Source: Bacteriovoracaceae bacterium UBA4573 (GTDB lineage Bacteria; Bdellovibrionota; UBA1018; UBA923). Taken from it: a DNA stretch of 28,542 nt. The notes under the pieces were generated by a model. That model was not told the origin of the DNA and searched no databases. It saw nothing but the letters and a program-made list of their open reading frames with translations. Shown piece after piece: positions 23,019 to 28,542 of this stretch. The DNA lies in NCBI GenBank assembly GCA_002387735.1, contig DGKJ01000102.1:1-28542 (forward strand), given 5' to 3'. The number at the start of each line of letters is the position of its first letter. Within the stretch, counting starts at the first letter, position 1. The position numbers were made by a program, and so were the translations under genes.

Positions 23019-25469
23019 TCACAATCCTATCGGTAAATAGCGTTTTACGTATTGTCTGCGCGTGGTGCCGGTACCGGAGTTCGCGGTAAACGACACTAAA
23101 ATTTCGCCTGAATCGAGCATCTTAACTGCTGGCATTGCGGCGTCGGAGGTTGCCGTGAGTCCTGAGTTGATGTGTTCCTGAACCGACCACGTACCGTTTT
23201 CGTAGGATCGCAGGTAAACGTAGCGGACTCCCGATACAATTTGTTCCCAAACCACTGCGGCCTTGCCGCTCTCCGTGATCGTCACGGCTGCGTTCATGGT
23301 GTTACCCGTGCCGTCGTCTAATTGTTTTACGCTACCGAGCCCATTCACTGGATCATAAAGCGCCACATGCACGCCGATCAATGCACTACAAGTACCGTCG
23401 CTCAAATAGTAATCTTTATGGTACGCAATGACTGCGCTTCCGCTAGCGTTCATGTCTGCTGCTATTGGAGGCAGACTGGAATCTACCCACAATTCGTCTA
23501 GAGGCAGTTCTTCTGGTTCGCGTTCAAGCTGGCACGCTACCCCGGACGATCCTCCCTCACACACTGAACGATCGTTGCGAATGGAGTTGCTATCACAAAG
23601 TACGTCTGAGTCCACCGTTGCCGAAGCACCAGTAAATCCTGTTGCAACGGAATAAGTGGAATACCAAAGGCGATTCGGAAAAGAATCACTCGAAGTGGCG
23701 ACCGTACTTGAGACCGTGTCCCGCTGATTTTGATAGTACAACACCAGTCCGTGACCGTTTTCAGACATAAGAGCTTTGGGCTGGCGCACCGAACATGCAA
23801 CGTATGTGGCGCCACTTGTAGCCGTGCGCCCGGTGTAACACGCCGGCGTTCGCGAAATCAGATAGGCTTCGGGGTCGGTGCCACCTGAACGATAGACCCA
23901 ACCACTCGACGCTAAGTAAACGTGACCCACGAGTTGGCGACCGTTACCGACCGTCGAACCAATGTTGTCGTCGAAGTATGGCGCCACCACTGAGCGAACT
24001 GCCAAGTAATTCCCGTACCCATCGGCCGCTACATCGACCACCGCAGCGCGACTGTAGGGCGCGACGTTTGTTTGAAGTGTGCCAGCATCTATCGGCATGT
24101 TCCCGAAAGTATCAGCCACCGCCAGAACAGAGTTATCGTCTGCCTCACCAATGGTTCGATATTTCGCCGCCAGCGACTGATTGTAGCGCACCGCAAAGTC
24201 CCAAGTTGCAGTGTCGGTGTCAACGCAACCTGGGTTGATCCAAGTGCTCACGCCACACTGGTGCAGGGTTAAAGTGTCTAAAGGGTCATCGGCATCGGCG
24301 AACAAAACACGATTGAGTGCTTCGCGCATGGTGTCGCACACCAAAACGGTTCCATCGGCTTTTTTGTAAATTTTAAATTCGTTTTCAGTCGCTGGTTCTG
24401 TAGAGGCTGCCGTCATCGTGTAATCTGCAATGCAATTGGCATTGCCAATGTTGCCTTCGGTAGTGTTGTCAAAACTAACGGTAAACGTGTCACCGTCTTG
24501 AATGGTCGTGGTGTTCACCACGCCGTTGAACGTGTGATAGTAGCCGGAATACCCAGGAAACGCGACGTTCGAAGCGGCAGTTATTAATTGCGCTGCCGCT
24601 GACCAAGCACCCAGCGTGTATTGCGAGTAAAACACTCGCGCTTCCGTGCCAACTGTTTCACACCACAGAACCATGGCCGATCCGTCGGGGCCGGCCGCGA
24701 TAGCGGGCGCACAAAACGGTGTATTCCAGTTTCCTACGTCGTAGTCTTCTGCAACATCTGTCGTCGCGTCTGCAGTGCCGAGTTGGGTGGCCGCTCCCCA
24801 AGAGTTACTCGAAGCACTATAAACTGCAGCAAATACGACGCGATCATCAGAGGTTGTCAGTCCTAGGTCGTCTGGGTCGTGCACCAAAAACACCGCGGCT
24901 ACATCGCCAGTGGAGAGTGTTGCGAATCGAATGTTACGGGCTCCCGCCATAGGGGCCACCGCGGTAGGAGCAACACCAAGACCGGTGTCAATAATGTTCA
25001 AACCGGCTCCCAAGGCCCCGAAAACTCCGCCGTAGAGTGTTGAATTCACGAATGCGGAAAACTTACTCGAAGCAGTGGTGAAAAGATAATTTTGGTAGAA
25101 CCCCACAAACCATGCGCCATCGCTGTAAGCGAGCGCCGGCCGCTGCATGCAGCCTCGCGTAATGCCCCCCCCTGCATTGAGCAGCCCAATGTCGCCACCA
25201 CCAGTATCTAAACAGCCGCGGCCCGTGTCGTTATTGGCTTCATAATCCCCGGCGTCGATAGTGCTCGCGGTTTGCCAAGTGCGAATTTGCTGTTGATCCA
25301 GCAGTGCTCGAATGTTGAGGTTCGGAATTTTCTGAAGCGGCGCGCACCCACTCCCGAGGCCTGCCAAGAAAACGACGCCCACCACTGCGCAGGCGCACGC
25401 AAGGCCCTTTGCCCCATAAACGAAAATATTTCTTATCGCACCTTCTAGGCGCAATTTCCCATTCAACAT
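23019..25469 (-). CDS. Lipoprotein with propeller-like repeats
   Basis: This 816-residue protein has a long signal segment (about residues 20-41) ending in GLGSG before Cys42, a plausible lipobox. The mature part begins with a TWQTASTIDAGD segment related to its neighbour. It contains repeats such as APAIAAGPDGSAMVLW, NAAVTITESGKAAVVW and PAVKMLDSGEILVSF, each followed by a strand with YxxYxxGxW. These look like beta-propeller blades. A cysteine-containing insertion of about 110 residues (near 325-435) interrupts the repeats. It is the first gene of a two-gene operon, with GGAG before the ATG inside a small hairpin (25471-25485). Likely anchored in the outer membrane; function unknown. Confidence 0.8.
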   Translation of the reverse strand: MLNGKLRLEGAIRNIFVYGAKGLACACAVVGVVFLAGLGSGCAPLQKIPNLNIRALLDQQQIRTWQTASTIDAGDYEANNDTGRGCLDTGGGDIGLLNAGGGITRGCMQRPALAYSDGAWFVGFYQNYLFTTASSKFSAFVNSTLYGGVFGALGAGLNIIDTGLGVAPTAVAPMAGARNIRFATLSTGDVAAVFLVHDPDDLGLTTSDDRVVFAAVYSASSNSWGAATQLGTADATTDVAEDYDVGNWNTPFCAPAIAAGPDGSAMVLWCETVGTEARVFYSQYTLGAWSAAAQLITAASNVAFPGYSGYYHTFNGVVNTTTIQDGDTFTVSFDNTTEGNIGNANCIADYTMTAASTEPATENEFKIYKKADGTVLVCDTMREALNRVLFADADDPLDTLTLHQCGVSTWINPGCVDTDTATWDFAVRYNQSLAAKYRTIGEADDNSVLAVADTFGNMPIDAGTLQTNVAPYSRAAVVDVAADGYGNYLAVRSVVAPYFDDNIGSTVGNGRQLVGHVYLASSGWVYRSGGTDPEAYLISRTPACYTGRTATSGATYVACSVRQPKALMSENGHGLVLYYQNQRDTVSSTVATSSDSFPNRLWYSTYSVATGFTGASATVDSDVLCDSNSIRNDRSVCEGGSSGVACQLEREPEELPLDELWVDSSLPPIAADMNASGSAVIAYHKDYYLSDGTCSALIGVHVALYDPVNGLGSVKQLDDGTGNTMNAAVTITESGKAAVVWEQIVSGVRYVYLRSYENGTWSVQEHINSGLTATSDAAMPAVKMLDSGEILVSFTANSGTGTTRRQYVKRYLPIGL

Positions 25470-25470
25470 A

Positions 25471-25485
25471 GTTCTCCAAGAGAAC
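25471..25485 (-). promoter_or_regulatory. Hairpin covering the ribosome binding site of the lipoprotein gene
   Basis: GTTCTC-TTG-GAGAAC on the minus strand forms a 6-bp stem with a 3-base loop. Its 3' arm contains the GGAG ribosome binding site just before the ATG at 25469. It could reduce translation until melted, for example by temperature or a bound factor. Stem is seen; effect is inferred. Confidence 0.4.
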
Positions 25486-25632
25486 CCATCGGCCGAAATG
25501 GTCTGAGAGTTGGGGGTGTCATCTTGCCTACCCTGTCTTTTTTACCCACCCAGTCTCAGCGCCCGCTGCGGGACAATGGCCCAACACCTCGCAACTTCAG
25601 TGTTTTCGGTCAGAAATATTTTAGGCCCCCTC

Positions 25633-25648
25633 TGGCACGAGCCTTGTA
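25633..25648 (+). promoter_or_regulatory. Sigma-54 (RpoN)-type -24/-12 promoter
   Basis: TGGCACGAGCCTTGTA matches the TGGCACG-N4-TTGCW consensus except for T in place of C at -12. The GG at 25634-25635 and the GT at 25646-25647 have the correct 12-base register. RNA would start near 25659, 63 bases before the metalloprotease ATG. Sigma-54 promoters need an upstream activator; the 150 bases upstream (25485-25632) hold no other gene and could contain its sites, but I did not identify one. Confidence 0.6.
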
Positions 25649-25665
25649 ATGATTTAGTATGAATA

Positions 25666-25688
25666 AACCCAGGCACGGAGCCTGGGTT
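25666..25688 (+). promoter_or_regulatory. 9-bp perfect hairpin in the metalloprotease leader
   Basis: AACCCAGGC (25666-25674), loop ACGGA, and GCCTGGGTT (25680-25688) form a perfect stem. It begins about 7 bases after the predicted sigma-54 start and ends 33 bases before the ATG. No run of T follows, so it is not a terminator; a 5' stabilising or regulatory structure is more likely. Confidence 0.55.
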
Positions 25689-25721
25689 CGGTAGCGCAAA
25701 CCAGTGGGAGTTGGAACAAGG

Positions 25722-27434
25722 ATGTTCTCTAGTCGCTTTGCCCCTATTTTGGCTTTTTTGTTAACGATCGGGTTGGCTCCAGGCTCACTTTCCGCCGCCA
25801 CTCATGTGCGCTCGTCCCAGAATGGCACCATTGTAAAATATATTCCGGGATCAAATGTGGTTTTTCGGGCTAATCCTAGCAATGCGAGCGGACTTCGCGC
25901 GCAAGAAATTTTTTCGATTTTTTCGACATCTATTGAACGCTGGATCCGAGCGAGCCAGGGCGGCCTTGCGTTCACCTACTTTCAGGGCACCGACCCAGCT
26001 CGTTACCCTACGGCACTTGCGGCACCACAAGACAATTCTATTTTTTTTACCAGTCAAGCCAGCGTTAACGAACGCCTTCCCTGTTCCGTGATCGGACTTA
26101 CCGAAGTTTGGTATGATCTCAACTCGGGCAACATTCGTCGTTCCGACATGCGCCTCAACGATACCTGTTTTCGTTTTTCCAACAACGTCGCCGACACTCG
26201 TATGGGTAGCACGACAGTGTATTTAGGTGATGTGCTCACTCACGAACTCGGCCATTCATTCGGTTTAGATCACTCGCAAAATCTGCAATCGACCATGTTT
26301 TTCACTGCCGCCAAACAAATGCACAAACCATCGTGCGACGATCAATCTGCCATGGTCTCGAACTACGCGCTAGGAGTGGCTGGCAACGCCGGCAATGTTA
26401 GTGGTCGCGTGACTGCCAATGGTTCCGCCGTGTTTGGCGCGTACGTCAGTGCCATTCAAATTGAACGAGGCACCGTGATTGCTAGTGGACTAACCGAACG
26501 CGACGGACGATTCGAGCTTACAGGCCTTGAGCCGGGAACTTACACACTCTTGGTCGAACCTTACTACCCGGGACCAGCCACCCTCAACGCCCACTATTCT
26601 CAGATTTCTTCGAGCGTGTGTGGCGGAAATTTTTTTCAACGTTCTTTTCTCTTAGACGAAAACGGCATGCTTGAGTCCATAAACCTTGGACCGGGCGCTC
26701 GCGCCGATGTTGGAGCCATCTCGGTTTCCTGCCTTCCGCCCGAATCTCCACATTTTCAACTCGAGAACTCAATAGCAACCGCGCCAGAACTCGATCTATC
26801 GAACAACGCGGTAGCCACCATGAGTGTTTTCGGAACTAGCAGTGATCACTATTACCGAATCGACAACGCGAGCGGCACCTTGAGCGCCAACGCGCTCGCT
26901 TACTCGTTGTTTTCACGCACTGATGTCAGCCTTGAGTGGTTAGACAGCGCCGGGCGCAGCATCTCGGGGCAATCCATCTCGAACAATGTTTTCAGCGCGC
27001 CTTCGGGATACACCAATTTCGATGCGAAAACTGTCGTCACGCTCGGCTCACCCCAAACCGTATTCCTACACGTATACACTCGCGGAACTATTGCGAGTCA
27101 TCAGTTTCCAGCTTCGAATCTAGGCGTGTCCAACACGCCTTACTACGTTGTCACGATTGCCCGCGACCCAGCGGCTCCTAGCGTCTATCCAGCAGGGCCT
27201 CGCTGCGAATACAACGACAGTTTTGGAATCTACTCGCAGCCCGGTGAGCCCAATCCATATGTTTCGAACTTCTCAGCCGTAGAAAAAGAAACGGCGGCGG
27301 GCTGCGGATCTATTACAAACCATTCCGACAACAACCGCTCTGGCGGCATGTTTCGCCTGGTTAATTTTGCCGTACTACTTGTGGCCCTCGGAATTCTGCG
27401 CCGAATCCTAAGTGCAAACGAGCGAAGCCATTAA
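25722..27434 (+). CDS. Exported matrixin-like (metzincin) metalloprotease
   Basis: This 570-residue protein has a signal peptide (cleavage near LSAA, residue 26). The catalytic zinc motif HELGHSFGLDH is at 174-184 (H174, E175, H178, H184) with Met192 in STMF as the likely Met-turn, giving a metzincin/matrixin peptidase. Residues 225-285 look like a carboxypeptidase-regulatory-like beta domain (VSGRVTANG...GRFELTGLEPGTYTLLV). The rest is strand-rich. The end has SGG, a membrane segment (about 546-559) and then RR, like GlyGly-CTERM sorting tails. The ATG at 25722 has GGAG about 11 bases upstream. A sigma-54 promoter and a hairpin precede it. Proenzyme region and substrate are unknown. Confidence 0.9.
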   Translation: MFSSRFAPILAFLLTIGLAPGSLSAATHVRSSQNGTIVKYIPGSNVVFRANPSNASGLRAQEIFSIFSTSIERWIRASQGGLAFTYFQGTDPARYPTALAAPQDNSIFFTSQASVNERLPCSVIGLTEVWYDLNSGNIRRSDMRLNDTCFRFSNNVADTRMGSTTVYLGDVLTHELGHSFGLDHSQNLQSTMFFTAAKQMHKPSCDDQSAMVSNYALGVAGNAGNVSGRVTANGSAVFGAYVSAIQIERGTVIASGLTERDGRFELTGLEPGTYTLLVEPYYPGPATLNAHYSQISSSVCGGNFFQRSFLLDENGMLESINLGPGARADVGAISVSCLPPESPHFQLENSIATAPELDLSNNAVATMSVFGTSSDHYYRIDNASGTLSANALAYSLFSRTDVSLEWLDSAGRSISGQSISNNVFSAPSGYTNFDAKTVVTLGSPQTVFLHVYTRGTIASHQFPASNLGVSNTPYYVVTIARDPAAPSVYPAGPRCEYNDSFGIYSQPGEPNPYVSNFSAVEKETAAGCGSITNHSDNNRSGGMFRLVNFAVLLVALGILRRILSANERSH

Positions 27435-27465
27435 TTTTCTGAGTTTTTATACCGATGCGGGTCTT

Positions 27466-27482
27466 AGGAACGGGGGGTTCCT
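27466..27482 (+). other. 6-bp stem with G5 loop before the response regulator gene
   Basis: AGGAAC (27466-27471), loop GGGGG, GTTCCT (27477-27482) sits 9 bases before the ATG at 27492. No T-run follows, so it is not a standard terminator. It could affect translation of the regulator; the evidence is the inverted repeat only. Confidence 0.3.
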
Positions 27483-27491
27483 GACTAAGGT

Positions 27492-28220
27492 ATGAAACGC
27501 GTAATGGTCGTAGATGACGACAATGATATTCTAAAATTTTGCGACACTTTGCTCGCGGCCCGCGGGTACGAATCCGTAACTTGTTCGAGTGCGTTGCGAG
27601 CAATTGAGTTGTTGCGATCGCATCCCGTCGATTTAATTGTCGTCGATATCGTTATGCCAATTATGGATGGTTTCGATCTACTCAAAGAACTAAAGCGCAT
27701 GCCCCAGTTTCGAGCTCCGATTTTGGTGCTTACCGGGCGTAACGCAACGGAAGACGTACGACGCGCCATATCGTTGGGTGCACTCGACTACATGATTAAG
27801 CCTTTCGACAAAGACGTTTTTCTCGCCAAAGTTGAATCGCTAATTGGTCGCGCGAGTCGCAGCAGCCTCCACGGGCCCGAGGCTACGCACCACAGTGAGG
27901 TGCAATTTGCTGGGGGCAGTACCCACGCGGCAGCCTCGGTCATTATTCCTTGCATTGTTTCGTCGGTTTCCGAAGTGGGACTGGTTTTGCGAAGCAAAAC
28001 CTATCTCGACCGCAACTTAAAAATAAAAATTCAGTCGCCGGTATTTTCCGAAATCGGAATTGAACCACCTTTTCTGAGAACGAGTCTCTGTCGTTCGATA
28101 AACGACGCAGAATACGACTACGAAATTGCCGTTTCATTTATTGGACTCGACGAAATTGCGATGCGTAAGATTCGGCGGTGGATCACGGCGCGCGCCATTG
28201 CCAAACGAAAGATAGCATAG
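27492..28220 (+). CDS. Response regulator with REC and degenerate PilZ-like domain
   Basis: This 242-residue protein has a receiver domain at 1-120: acidic pocket D8-D10, phospho-acceptor Asp52 in VVDIVMP, Thr81 in LVLTGRN and Lys103 in MIKPFDKD. The C-terminal part (about 148-235) resembles PilZ. It keeps SxxG in VSEVGL and the strand order, but the RxxxR motif is not clear, so c-di-GMP binding is doubtful. No HTH is seen, so it probably acts through protein contacts. The AAGG upstream is only 1 base from the ATG; the second ATG at 27504 is an alternative start. It lies 57 bases after the metalloprotease gene and 13 bases before the Hpt gene. Confidence 0.85.
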   Translation: MKRVMVVDDDNDILKFCDTLLAARGYESVTCSSALRAIELLRSHPVDLIVVDIVMPIMDGFDLLKELKRMPQFRAPILVLTGRNATEDVRRAISLGALDYMIKPFDKDVFLAKVESLIGRASRSSLHGPEATHHSEVQFAGGSTHAAASVIIPCIVSSVSEVGLVLRSKTYLDRNLKIKIQSPVFSEIGIEPPFLRTSLCRSINDAEYDYEIAVSFIGLDEIAMRKIRRWITARAIAKRKIA

Positions 28221-28233
28221 AGAGGACACCTCA

Positions 28234-28542
28234 ATGAACGAAATCGAATTGCTACGCCAGCAGTATCTCGCGGAACTTCAGAACAAGGCCACGACCCTTG
28301 GCAACTTGTTGCAGTCGATTTTGCACGATTTAGGATGCAAGCGAGCCCCCAATTGGAAGGAACTCGAGTTTATGGTTCATAAATTCGCTGGATCGTCGGG
28401 CACCTATGGTTTCGGCGCCCTATCTCGGGTCTTAAGTCACCTTGAAAACGCGCTTCTTTCTGGCGCCTTACCACGCTTAAAGAAAAACTGGGCTGCCCGC
28501 TATCTTCAAGCATGGCAACAAGCGTTCACCCTGAGCGTAAAA
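28234..28542 (+). CDS. Hpt phosphotransfer protein, 5' part (partial at window end)
   Basis: The frame starts at the ATG at 28234 with a GAGAGGA ribosome binding site about 7 bases upstream and is still open at the last base (103 residues visible). The segment EFMVHKFAGSSGTYGF holds the phospho-acceptor His49 in the HKxxGSSG pattern of Hpt domains, flanked by helices. Hpt proteins relay phosphate between receiver domains. It is 13 bases after the REC-PilZ gene, so the pair is a probable phosphorelay. The rest of the protein (perhaps a further domain) lies beyond the window. Confidence 0.85.
   Translation, partial: MNEIELLRQQYLAELQNKATTLGNLLQSILHDLGCKRAPNWKELEFMVHKFAGSSGTYGFGALSRVLSHLENALLSGALPRLKKNWAARYLQAWQQAFTLSVK

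Noticed and set aside
25510..25530. TGTCATCTTGCC as a second sigma-54 site
   Set aside because: The -24 and -12 parts are too close together and TGG is missing.
27466..27482. Hairpin before the response regulator as a terminator of the metalloprotease gene
   Set aside because: No T-run follows and the loop is G-rich; listed only as a structure.
1..28542. tRNA, rRNA, CRISPR arrays, IS elements, phage genes
   Set aside because: No cloverleaf-like segment, repeat-spacer pattern, transposase or terminal inverted repeats were seen in the short intergenic spaces.

Overview
The window looks like chromosomal DNA from a Gram-negative, diderm bacterium. The evidence is a TonB-dependent receptor with its own TonB, lipoprotein and Sec signals, an outer-membrane-like protein, PgsA, ArfB and Uup. 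Three PilZ (c-di-GMP) proteins, a REC-PilZ response regulator, a phasin-like protein and many secreted proteins of unknown function fit a Bdellovibrionota/Oligoflexia or other deltaproteobacterial-type lineage. That placement is inference. Genes are packed tightly, with many 2-12 nt gaps and short overlaps. I see no rRNA, tRNA, CRISPR array, transposase or phage genes.

Layout. (1) 1-457: the 3' part of an unrecognised + strand gene. (2) 4695-501, minus strand: a secreted SRPBCC-like protein, a PilZ protein, then glpX (class II fructose-1,6-bisphosphatase), a START/SRPBCC protein, a phasin-like protein and a cysteine-rich secreted protein. (3) 4729-6727, plus strand: pgsA and a secreted protein with a caspase-like His/Cys pair. 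(4) 11813-6648, minus strand: a five-gene operon of TonB-dependent receptor, TonB, methyltransferase, exported barrel-like protein and GtrB-type glycosyltransferase, headed by a promoter with a perfect 16-bp palindrome beside its -35. (5) 11898-13997, plus strand: a PilZ protein, a secreted protein with a possible JAB/MPN motif and a possibly leaderless start, and a DUF454 membrane protein. (6) 19030-13966, minus strand: the uup-arfB-abcF ribosome-rescue operon, then a secreted protein. (7) 19089-21449: an NTF2/SnoaL-like protein, an unlisted 38-residue zinc-finger protein on the minus strand, and cstA (peptide/pyruvate transporter family) reading away from it. (8) 25469-21450, minus strand: two tandem paralogous repeat proteins, the first a lipoprotein. 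(9) 25722-28542, plus strand: an exported matrixin-like metalloprotease behind a sigma-54-type promoter and a leader hairpin, a REC-PilZ regulator, and a partial Hpt phosphotransfer protein cut by the window edge.

The genes group into themes. Uup, ArfB and a second ABC-F act on stalled ribosomes. The receptor/TonB operon couples outer-membrane import to a glycosyltransferase and a methyltransferase. REC-PilZ plus Hpt looks like the start of a phosphorelay linked to c-di-GMP. Three exported putative peptidases (caspase-like, JAB-like, metzincin) and two surface repeat proteins suggest a large extracytoplasmic repertoire. The most novel items are the zinc mini-protein beside cstA, the secreted caspase-like protein, and the sigma-54 promoter with its 5' hairpin ahead of the metalloprotease.
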